This document shows, one piece after another, positions 57,827 to 64,000 of a stretch of 64,000 nt of DNA. This stretch comes from Caulobacter sp. HMWF025 (GTDB lineage Bacteria; Pseudomonadota; Alphaproteobacteria; Caulobacterales; Caulobacteraceae): the NCBI RefSeq assembly GCF_003060965.1, contig NZ_QAII01000045.1, positions 1 through 64,000 of the forward strand. Reading direction: 5' to 3'. Each line of letters opens with the position of its first letter. Position 1 is the first letter of the stretch. The notes beneath the pieces were generated by a model, which did no database searches, was not told the DNA's origin, and saw only the letters and a list, made by a program, of their open reading frames with translations. Position numbers and translations under genes: made by a program.

Positions 57827-57955
57827 CCTTCTCCCCTTGCGGGAGAAGGTGGCCGCGAAGCGGACGGATGAGGGGTTGAAGATCCTTCCGGAAAGGCCCG
57901 CGAGACCCCTCATCCGTCGCCTGGCGGCGACACCTTCTCCCGCAAGGGGAGAAGG
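57827..57955. repeat. 129-base near-perfect cruciform element (CCTTCTCCC arms)
   Basis: Each end is itself a palindrome: CCTTCTCCC-CTTGC-GGGAGAAGG at 57827-57849 and its mirror at 57933-57955. Inside, GACGGATGAGGGGT pairs with ACCCCTCATCCGTC. The whole sequence can fold back on itself as one long hairpin. It lies between the convergent MATE and DUF429-like genes. Confidence 0.85.
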
Positions 57956-57961
57956 CTGGAA

Positions 57962-58852
57962 TTACGCCCCCAGAATCCAGCCCTCTTCCGCCTGGGCGGC
58001 CTCGACCACCTCGGCCGGGACGTCCTTGCCCGGTGCGAAGACCGCGCCCAGCTTGCCGGCTTCGTCCAGCTTGGCGAAGTGTTCGGCCTGGGCCCGGACC
58101 TGGGCCAGGTCCTTGACCTCGCCGGGAGCCGGGACGGCCTTCAGCAGCGAGGGATAGACCTCGGCGATCACCACATCCACGCCGTCGAGGTCAGCCTCGG
58201 TCAGGGCCTTGAAGCCCGTCTCGAACGGCCAGACGCGGGCGTTGCGGGCATCGCGCAGCCGGCGTGCGGCCGGGATGCCGACGATCGCCTGCCCGCCGAC
58301 CGAGCCGTTGTAATAGAGCTTCCAGATCGAGTGCGCGCCCTTGGCGGCTTTGTCTGCAAAGCGGAACTCGGCCAGGTCGCCCTCGCCGTGTTCGCGGGTG
58401 CGCTTGGGCTGCAGGGTGGTCAGGGCGTCCTTGGGCGGGCAGCCCCAGAACGGGAAGGGGCCACCGGTCAGGCGCCGGTTGATCTCCGAGCCCACGCCGA
58501 AGCGGTTGTTGGTGTTGTCGGCCTTGTCCTTGACCATCTTGTTCAACTGGTCCCAGACCGCGCGCCACGGCGCCTCGCCCGGCAGGTTCAGCGCCTGGGC
58601 AAAACCCTGCGGGAAGCCCAGCGGGAAGTCGAAGCCGACCAGGGCCCGCTCGCCACGCTTCTTGAAGTCGTCGAGGATGGCCGCCAGCTTGGCTTCAGCC
58701 TCCTGGCGCGTGGCCGGGTTGTGGCTCTCGAAAGTCAGGCGGAAGCGCACGTCGCGCTTGAGCACGCCGATCCACACGGAATCCGCGCCCGTGGTGGGTT
58801 TGGCCGCCGCGCTCCAGTCGACGATTACATAGGCGCTGAACAGGCGCGACAC
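57962..58852 (-). CDS. DUF429-like RNase H-fold protein
   Basis: The 296-residue cytosolic protein begins AYVIVDWSAAAKPTTGADSV, an Asp-Trp-Ser-Ala motif, and continues with ALVGFDFPLGFPQGFAQALN. Both fit the RNase H-like core of DUF429-type proteins (two acidic residues on the first and fourth strands). The middle has RFGVGSEINRRLTGGPFPFWGCPP, and DVVIAEVYPSL places a further acidic residue. Some relatives have been mislabelled as cobalamin synthesis proteins; nothing here supports that. The biochemical role is unknown. Confidence 0.7.
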   Translation of the reverse strand: MSRLFSAYVIVDWSAAAKPTTGADSVWIGVLKRDVRFRLTFESHNPATRQEAEAKLAAILDDFKKRGERALVGFDFPLGFPQGFAQALNLPGEAPWRAVWDQLNKMVKDKADNTNNRFGVGSEINRRLTGGPFPFWGCPPKDALTTLQPKRTREHGEGDLAEFRFADKAAKGAHSIWKLYYNGSVGGQAIVGIPAARRLRDARNARVWPFETGFKALTEADLDGVDVVIAEVYPSLLKAVPAPGEVKDLAQVRAQAEHFAKLDEAGKLGAVFAPGKDVPAEVVEAAQAEEGWILGA

Positions 58853-58926
58853 GGCGTTGGCTCCGTCAGGAATGAACGAAGCGCGCTTCTACTCCGGACC
58901 GGCGGCGGGAGCCAGCGGCGTTGCGA

Positions 58927-60927
58927 TCAGACGGCGGTTTGTTCGGCCGTCTTCTCGGCCGCCGCAGCGGTGCGGCCGTCACGGGCGAACCAGCGGGCCG
59001 GCGGCTCGCAGACCGGGCCGAGGGCGGCGCGGACGATGGCCGGCGGGCGGCGCTCTTCCGGCGTCATGAACAGGCCGTTGGCCTTGACCCGCAGGCCGGC
59101 CAGCTTGTGGGCTCCCAGCATGGTCAGCGGCACGGCCAGCATCAGGCCGGCCAGGATCGGCGCCGTGGCGGTCAGCAGGTCCGGCGTGAACCAGAAGCCG
59201 AGGGCCAGGGCGCAGCCTGTCATCGAGATCCAGCCCATCGCACGGAAGGCTTCAGCCCCGCTGACCTTGTCGGCGTCGCGGCGCTGGGTGGCCCAGCCGC
59301 CGACCTTGCCGGCGAGGATTTCGACCAAGGCACGGGTCTGGGTGAACATCAGCATCGGCGCGACCAGCGCCGACAGCAGCATCTCGACGCTGAGGCCCGC
59401 AGCGATCCGGCGACGGCCGCCGAAACCCTTGCGCTCTTCCGGACGCGAGAAGACCAGGATGGTGCCGAGGATCTTGGGCCCGAACAGCAGCACGAAGGTG
59501 ATGATCATCGCCCAGGCGGTGGCCTGGATCTCGCGCCAGTCGATCAGGGCGTGGGCGGCGGCTTGCAGGTCGGCCATGGTGAAGGCCGCCTTCTTGAGCG
59601 AGGGCATCAGCAGGCGCGACACGATCCCGGCCGACAAGGCCATGAACCACAGCGGCGACAGCACATAGCTCAGCACGCCGATCACCAGGTGCATGCGGCT
59701 CAGCCAGTGCAGGCCGGGCAGGGCGACCAGCGGGATGTGCTGGACATTGCCCCGGCACCAGCGGCGGTCGCGGGTGGCGAAGTCGAGCAGGTTGGAGGGG
59801 CTCTCCTCGTAGGAGCCTTCCAGATAGGGAGCCAGGTGGACGCTCCAGCCGCCGCGGCGCAGCAGGGCGCTTTCCAGGGCGTCATGGCTCATTACCTCGC
59901 CGCCGAACGGCTTGGGGCCGTCCAGCGAGGGCAGGCCGCAGGTCTCGGCGAAGGCACGGGTGCGGACAATGGCGTTGTGGCCCCAGAACGAGCTCTCGCT
60001 GCCCGACCACCAGGCCAGGCCGGTCCAGGCGACGCGGCCATACAGGCGCGTGGCGAACTGCAGGGTGCGGGCGAAGATGGTCTGGCCGTTGATGATCATC
60101 GGCATGGTCTGGATCAGGCCGGCCCCGGGGTGACGCTCCATGGCGTCGGCCAGGCGAACCATGGCCTCGCCGGTCATCAGGCTGTCGGCATCGAGCACCA
60201 GCATGTGCTCGTAGCTGCTGCCCCAGCGGCTCACCCAGTCGGCGATGTTGCCAGCCTTGCGGCCCTTGTTTTCCTGGCGGACGCGATAATAGACGGCGCT
60301 GTTGGCCTCACGGCGGAAGCGCGCGAAGCAGGCCTGCTCGGCGAGGGCCACGGCCGGGTCGCGCGTGTCGCTGAGGATGAAGATGTCGAAGGCGCGGCTG
60401 GCGCCGGTCTCGGCCAGCGAGGCGTCCATGGCCCGCAGGCGGGCGAAGACGGCCGTGGCGTCTTCATTGTGCACGGGCATCAGGATGGCGGTGCGGGCCC
60501 GCAGCTTGGGCATCGGCTTGGCGCTGTCGATACCCAGCGGGTCCTTCGGCTTGCCCAGCAGGATGACGAAGCCGGCAAAGGCAGTGCAGAACCACAGCGA
60601 CAGGGCCAGGAACAGCGGCACCAGCAGGGTCAGGACGATAGCTTCCAGCCGGGTGATGCCGCCGAGGGCGACGGTGTCGAAGGTGGCCTTCCAGCCGGCT
60701 GCGCCCATGAAGAGGGTGGCCAGACCGACGATCCAGCGGCGCATGCTCATGTCGGAGACGACGCTGGTGGCGCGGCGCGCACCGCCCTGCCAGAACGCCA
60801 GATGCTGCACCGGCATGGCCAGAGGGGCCTCGGCCGGGATCTCCACGGTGTCGCGGCGCTGAAGCACCTGGTCGAGCGCGACGCTTGTGGAGGTCCGCAG
60901 GTCGAAGAGGCTGGAGCGATCGCTCAT
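58927..60927 (-). CDS. opgH: Glucan biosynthesis glucosyltransferase OpgH/MdoH
   Basis: The 666-residue inner-membrane glycosyltransferase (GT2) makes the beta-1,2-glucan backbone of osmoregulated periplasmic glucans. Hydrophobic segments at about 65-85 and 93-122 precede the catalytic domain: RARTAILMPVHNEDATAVFA, LSDTRDP, QENKGRKAGNIADW, LVLDADSLMTG and the R-x-x-R-W motif in ATRDRRWCRGN. Five to six more membrane segments follow. In Caulobacter OpgH has been linked to cell shape and is essential (from memory). No opgG lies beside it. A 555-base gap upstream holds no gene. Confidence 0.93.
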   Translation of the reverse strand: MSDRSSLFDLRTSTSVALDQVLQRRDTVEIPAEAPLAMPVQHLAFWQGGARRATSVVSDMSMRRWIVGLATLFMGAAGWKATFDTVALGGITRLEAIVLTLLVPLFLALSLWFCTAFAGFVILLGKPKDPLGIDSAKPMPKLRARTAILMPVHNEDATAVFARLRAMDASLAETGASRAFDIFILSDTRDPAVALAEQACFARFRREANSAVYYRVRQENKGRKAGNIADWVSRWGSSYEHMLVLDADSLMTGEAMVRLADAMERHPGAGLIQTMPMIINGQTIFARTLQFATRLYGRVAWTGLAWWSGSESSFWGHNAIVRTRAFAETCGLPSLDGPKPFGGEVMSHDALESALLRRGGWSVHLAPYLEGSYEESPSNLLDFATRDRRWCRGNVQHIPLVALPGLHWLSRMHLVIGVLSYVLSPLWFMALSAGIVSRLLMPSLKKAAFTMADLQAAAHALIDWREIQATAWAMIITFVLLFGPKILGTILVFSRPEERKGFGGRRRIAAGLSVEMLLSALVAPMLMFTQTRALVEILAGKVGGWATQRRDADKVSGAEAFRAMGWISMTGCALALGFWFTPDLLTATAPILAGLMLAVPLTMLGAHKLAGLRVKANGLFMTPEERRPPAIVRAALGPVCEPPARWFARDGRTAAAAEKTAEQTAV

Positions 60928-61423
60928 CGGGTCATCGTCTCGGTCTGTCCGGGCGGGCCGGGCTTCTCCGGTCAGGTCGACCTTGCGGGGTTCAGGCGCT
61001 CTGACCGGCCGCGACCTGACGGTGCGTCCGGGAATGAGGGCTTGAGGCTTGGGGTCGACGTCCGGCGTGGAGAGCCACCGGCAGGTGCCATAATAAAACT
61101 TCGATCACGAAATCGCTACCAGAAATCACGCGGCAGTCGCGTTCGCGGCAAAAAAGCCGTGAACTGACTGGGCGTCGGGACGGGCTTTCGTTGGGATTGT
61201 TCTGATAAATATCTGAAATGTATCGGATTTCAAGATTTCAAACGCGCGTCCGATCGTTCAGCGGGCGGACGTTGCGCGTGCGCTCCGGCATCCGGACGGG
61301 CGCAAGGTGGGGCTGAAAAAACCCGAAAGGAGCAACCCGACGGCGACTCAGGGCGTGAGATCGTGATCACTCGGCCCCTCTGGATCACGCCCGATCACGC
61401 CGGCGCGAGGGGCGGGTGGCACC
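60928..61423. other. Gene-free region upstream of opgH
   Basis: About 500 bases with no supported frame. An A/T-rich stretch at 61190-61250 has the direct repeat GATTTCAAGATTTCAAA and is the likeliest promoter site. Near 61361-61400 short GATCAC words recur (for example GTGATCACTC, GGATCACGCC and CGATCACGCC). I saw no convincing RNA gene, but one cannot be excluded. Confidence 0.45.
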
Positions 61424-61461
61424 TGTCATCCCGGATGGCGCGAAGCGGTTCCGGGATGACA
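61424..61461. repeat. Dispersed palindromic repeat, TGTCATCCCGG family, copy C
   Basis: Arms TGTCATCCCGG (61424-61434) and CCGGGATGACA (61451-61461) enclose a 16-base core. It sits 21 bases after the MDR reductase stop, so it may double as that gene's terminator. Confidence 0.85.
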
Positions 61462-61482
61462 GGCCGTGCCGGTAGCGGGCGG

Positions 61483-62514
61483 TTAGGCCAGCTTGACCAG
61501 CATCTTGCCGAGGTTCTCGCCGTTGAACAGCTTGATGAAGGCCTCGGGGGCATTCTCGACGCCGTCTTCGATGGTTTCCTTCCACTGCAGCTTTCCGGCG
61601 CCCATCCAGGCGGCCATGTCCTGCACGAAGGCCGGATAGAGGTCGTAGTGGTTGGAGACGATGAAGCCCTCCATCCGCAGGCTCTTGCCGACGGCCTGGA
61701 TGATGTTGGACGGGCCGACCGGCTTACCGGTCTCGTTATACTGCGAGATCATGCCGCACAGGGCGAAGCGGGCGAACGGACGGGCCGAATTGATGGCCGC
61801 TTCCAGGTGCACGCCGCCGACGTTCTCGAAATAGACGTCGATGCCCTTGGGGGCGACCTTGGCCAGTTCGGCCACCACGTCCGGTGTGGCCTTGTAGTCG
61901 ATGACGTGATCGACGCCGATCGACTTCAGGAACGCCACCTTGTCCGGACCACCGGCCGAGCCGATCACGGTGTGACCCTTCAGCTTGGCGATCTGGCAGA
62001 CCACCGAGCCGACGGCTCCGGCGGCGGCCGAGACGAACACCACGTCGCCGTCCTTCAGGGCGGCCACGCGCAGCAGGCCCGCATAGGCGGTCATGCCCGG
62101 CATGCCGAGGATGCCGAGGAAGGCCTGGGGCGGCAGGCCGTGGGTGTCGATCTTGGTCAGGGCCCCCAGCGCGCCACCGGCGGCCCGGATCGCGGCCGGC
62201 GAGACGTTGAACAGTTCACGCCAGCCGAACATCGAATTGACGATGTCACCGACCGCGAAGTCGGGATCGTTCGAGGCGACGATCTGGCCGATCGCGCCGC
62301 CCTGCAGGGCCTTGCCCAGCTCGAACGGCGGCACGTAGCTGGCCCGGTCGTACATGCGGCCGCGCATATAGGGGTCGACCGACATCCAGAGGTTCTTGAC
62401 CTGAACCTCGCCCTCGCCAGGCGCAGCGACCTCGACGGTGGCCAGTTCGAAGTCGGCATGGGTCGGAACCCCGACAGGGCGGCTCTTCAGTCGGATTTCG
62501 CGTGAGGCGGTCAT
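61483..62514 (-). CDS. NADP-dependent medium-chain reductase (leukotriene B4 dehydrogenase-like)
   Basis: The 343-residue zinc-independent MDR enzyme has the nucleotide-binding stretch DVVFVSAAAGAVGSVVCQIAKLKG and ESVGVDHVI-like region (here KSIGVDHVIDYKATPD). DVYFENVGGVHLEAAI and GMISQYNETGKPVGPSN are also typical of the PTGR/CurA group that reduces alpha,beta-unsaturated aldehydes and ketones. LWMSVDPYMRGRMYDR near the N-terminus is a family hallmark. A TAAACGCTTGTTTA palindrome stands 28-41 bases upstream, and AGGGAAACG precedes the ATG. The preferred substrate is unknown. Confidence 0.92.
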   Translation of the reverse strand: MTASREIRLKSRPVGVPTHADFELATVEVAAPGEGEVQVKNLWMSVDPYMRGRMYDRASYVPPFELGKALQGGAIGQIVASNDPDFAVGDIVNSMFGWRELFNVSPAAIRAAGGALGALTKIDTHGLPPQAFLGILGMPGMTAYAGLLRVAALKDGDVVFVSAAAGAVGSVVCQIAKLKGHTVIGSAGGPDKVAFLKSIGVDHVIDYKATPDVVAELAKVAPKGIDVYFENVGGVHLEAAINSARPFARFALCGMISQYNETGKPVGPSNIIQAVGKSLRMEGFIVSNHYDLYPAFVQDMAAWMGAGKLQWKETIEDGVENAPEAFIKLFNGENLGKMLVKLA

Positions 62515-62541
62515 GGGGCGTTTCCCTGAGAGTTTCTAATT

Positions 62542-62555
62542 TAAACGCTTGTTTA
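62542..62555. promoter_or_regulatory. TetR-type operator before the MDR reductase gene
   Basis: TAAACGCTTGTTTA has 5-bp inverted arms (TAAAC/GTTTA) around an imperfect core, 28-41 bases before the ATG. It matches the AAAC-N4-GTTT pattern of the palindrome before the SDR gene (30677). Confidence 0.5.
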
Positions 62556-62617
62556 GCCTGTCCTGACGTCATGCTCCAGTGCTTCTAACCGGCGGCGAAC
62601 CGGTTTAGACATCCGGC

Positions 62618-63553
62618 ATGACCCAAGCGATCCTCAAGACGGCCCCCCTGAAGGCTGGCGTTGTCGGTGCCGGCGTGTTCGGCGGCTATCACGCCAAGAA
62701 GTATGCCGAACTGCCGGACGTTGATCTCGTCGCCGTGTTCGACATTGATCTCGCCCGTGCGGCAGCCCTGGCCGAGCCCCTGGGCGCGACGCCCTATGAC
62801 GACATGGCCACTTTCCTGGCCGCCGTCGACGTGGTGACCGTCGCCACCCCCGCCGTCCATCATGCCGGTGCGGCCCTGGCGGCCCTGAAGGCGGGCAAGC
62901 CGGTCTATTCGGAAAAGCCCCTGGCGGTGACGCCGCAAGATGCCGACGCCATGGTCGCCGCGGCCCGCAAGGCCGGCGTGCCCCTGGCTTGCGGCCATCA
63001 GGAGCGGGTGGTGTTCCAGGCCATGGGCCTGCTCGACATTCCCGAGCAGCCCCTACGCCTTGAAGCCGTGCGTCGCGGCACGCCCTCGGACCGCAATCTG
63101 GACGTCTCGGTGGTGCTGGATCTGATGATTCACGACATCGACCTGGCGCTCGCCCTCTGCGCCGCCGAGCCCGTGACCGTGGAAGGCGAGGGGGCCATCA
63201 CCCGCTCGACCTCGCTGGACTGGGTCAAGGTCGAGGCCACGTTCGAGAACGGCTTCACGGCCGTGTTCGACGCCTCGCGCGTCGCCGAGGCCCGCGAGCG
63301 GACCATGAAGGTGGTCTATCCCTCCGGCGAGGTCGAGATCGACTTTCTGGCCCGCACTTTCCGCAACACCACCCCGTTCCCGCTGATCGAGGACTTCACA
63401 GAAACCCCGGCCGGCAAGGATCCGCTGGGCCTCAGCGTCGCGGGCTTCCTGGCGGCGGTACGCGGCGAGACCCCGCGTCCGGTTGTCACCGGGGTCGAAG
63501 CGGCCCGGGCCCTCGATCTGGCCCTGGCAGTGGAGCAGGCAGCGGAGGGCTGA
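62618..63553 (+). CDS. Gfo/Idh/MocA family oxidoreductase
   Basis: The 311-residue NAD(P)-dependent enzyme has the Rossmann motif AGVVGAGVFGGYHAKKYAEL, then VFDIDLARAAALA, the signature GKPVYSEKPLAVTP with catalytic Lys in EKP, and LMIHDIDLALAL with His and Asp in the active site. The family oxidises or epimerises sugars and related alcohols. Length and motifs resemble the UDP-N-acetylglucosamine 3-dehydrogenase branch, but the substrate is unproven. Divergent from the MDR reductase, with 103 bases between. Confidence 0.88.
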   Translation: MTQAILKTAPLKAGVVGAGVFGGYHAKKYAELPDVDLVAVFDIDLARAAALAEPLGATPYDDMATFLAAVDVVTVATPAVHHAGAALAALKAGKPVYSEKPLAVTPQDADAMVAAARKAGVPLACGHQERVVFQAMGLLDIPEQPLRLEAVRRGTPSDRNLDVSVVLDLMIHDIDLALALCAAEPVTVEGEGAITRSTSLDWVKVEATFENGFTAVFDASRVAEARERTMKVVYPSGEVEIDFLARTFRNTTPFPLIEDFTETPAGKDPLGLSVAGFLAAVRGETPRPVVTGVEAARALDLALAVEQAAEG

Positions 63554-63592
63554 CCCGCCTCGCAGGGCGGCGAAAATTTATCCGTCGGGCGT

Positions 63593-63617
63593 GGAACCTT
63601 GTCGGCGCGAGCGCGTT
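63593..63617 (+). promoter_or_regulatory. SigT/EcfG-type general-stress promoter
   Basis: GGAAC (63593-63597), 16 bases, then CGTT (63614-63617) exactly fits the -35/-10 pattern of the alphaproteobacterial general-stress sigma factor (SigT in Caulobacter). It is 91 bases before the response regulator start. Confidence 0.6.
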
Positions 63618-63666
63618 TTGGACTTGCGTCGGGGGTCCAACAGGACGGCGCCAGAGGTATCTCGAC

Positions 63667-63708
63667 ATGTCACGTCTCTCGCTGCGCCACCGCTGTCAGG
63701 CATTCTGA
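63667..63708 (+). CDS. Candidate 13-residue leader peptide coupled to the response regulator
   Basis: ATG 63667 to TGA 63706-63708 encodes MSRLSLRHRCQAF. AGAGG lies upstream of its ATG. Its stop overlaps the response regulator ATG (TGATG), and the regulator has no clear site of its own, so translation may be coupled. The peptide may have no function itself. Confidence 0.35.
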   Translation: MSRLSLRHRCQAF

Positions 63709-64000
63709 TGGCGACGATCCTCATTGTTGAGGACGAGGTTTTCGTCCTTCAGGCCGCAGAGTGGGCCGTGGAGGACATGGGCCACAGCCCCCTTATGGCC
63801 AGTGATCTGACGGAGGCCCTGGTGCATCTGTCGGCATCAGGTTCAATCGACGCGCTGTTTGTCGACATCCGCCTGCGGACCCTGGCCCTGGGCGGCTACG
63901 ATGTCGCCAACCAGGCCATCAAGATCCGGCCAGACCTGCGGGTCCTCTACACCTCGGGAACGCCGCTCAGCGCCGAGATGTCGGCTCTGTTCGTGAATGG
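63708..64000 (+). CDS. Response regulator receiver protein, cut by the window edge
   Basis: The 97 codons present read MATILIVEDEVFVLQAAEW. The acidic pair EDE is near the start, the phosphoacceptor Asp stands in ALFVDIRLRT (about residue 51), and the conserved Thr/Ser is in VLYTSGTPLS (about 85). The fold is therefore a CheY-like receiver; whether an output domain follows is beyond the window. The DIRL and YTSG variants are common in single-domain regulators of Caulobacter. A general-stress promoter lies upstream, which suggests a role in stress signalling. Confidence 0.85.
   Translation, partial: MATILIVEDEVFVLQAAEWAVEDMGHSPLMASDLTEALVHLSASGSIDALFVDIRLRTLALGGYDVANQAIKIRPDLRVLYTSGTPLSAEMSALFVN

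Noticed and set aside
58921-61167. A 748-codon frame opposite opgH running into the upstream gap
   Set aside because: Same shadow pattern. The part beyond opgH gives only low-complexity sequence with no start context.
61361-61400. Recurring GATCAC words that could be an iteron-like array
   Set aside because: Only three or four irregular copies with uneven spacing.
1-64000. CRISPR array, prophage, insertion sequence, tRNA or rRNA genes
   Set aside because: No regularly spaced repeats, transposase or phage structural genes, or tRNA cloverleafs were seen apart from the tRNA-like part of ssrA.

Overview
This high-GC window has the codon and spacing habits of an alphaproteobacterium and most likely comes from Caulobacter or a close relative in the Caulobacteraceae. 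The best single clue is a two-piece (circularly permuted) tmRNA gene at about 12690-13040 on the minus strand. Its tag reads AANDNFAEEFAVAA, the Caulobacter crescentus-type tag. Most of the window is ordinary chromosome. I see no prophage, insertion sequence, CRISPR array, tRNA or rRNA gene.

Layout. 1-312: decayed VapB/VapC toxin-antitoxin remnant with a twin-palindrome operator. 309-12522: an exported cyclophilin, a CocE-type hydrolase, a methyltransferase, polyprenyl diphosphate synthase, membrane proteins, fumarase, an orphan RusA-like resolvase, a membrane serine hydrolase, an exported C13 (legumain-like) protease, a thioesterase and the ClpXP adaptor SspB. 12690-15650: two-piece ssrA directly upstream of sspB, then ilvBH with a leader terminator. 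15760-19223: cinA, miaA, serB and a HAD phosphatase. 19378-23932: a divergent four-gene cluster of EAL/degenerate-GGDEF sensor, cupredoxin-like protein, DUF3034 barrel and exported truncated haemoglobin, the most interesting uncharacterised system here. 23938-33195: a nucleoside permease-like protein, HflKC, Mrp, FadL, an SDR and a copper-type P-ATPase. 33258-38881: a DevBCA/MacAB-like exporter, a five-EF-hand protein and a nucleoside transporter. 38943-46081: detoxification and housekeeping genes (VOC, two GSTs, thioesterase, DUF3253, DUF4287, S1/P1 nuclease, Fe-S uracil-DNA glycosylase, lipoprotein hydrolase, leucine dehydrogenase). 46097-57814: TetR regulator, small exported proteins, a 1134-residue autotransporter, a GIY-YIG/DUF2239 pair, lipocalin, ThuA, VOC and MATE. 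57962-64000: a DUF429-like protein, glucan glucosyltransferase OpgH, a zinc-free MDR reductase, a Gfo/Idh/MocA oxidoreductase, and a response regulator cut by the window edge.

Working together. ssrA and sspB encode the tag and the adaptor that carries tagged proteins to ClpXP. HflK and HflC form the FtsH-modulating complex. ilvB and ilvH form acetolactate synthase. The permease, ATPase and adaptor at 33258-36238 form one exporter. Translational coupling by ATGA, GTGA or TGATG overlaps is frequent.

Regulatory signals include an attenuator before ilvB and AAAC-N4-GTTT palindromes in front of an SDR and an MDR reductase. ACCCGG repeats precede the GIY-YIG operon. A GGAAC-N16-CGTT general-stress (SigT/EcfG-type) promoter lies upstream of the final response regulator. 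Three kinds of dispersed palindromic intergenic element occur, one of them (TGTCATCCCGG arms) three times. All assignments are from reading the sequence; no database search was run.
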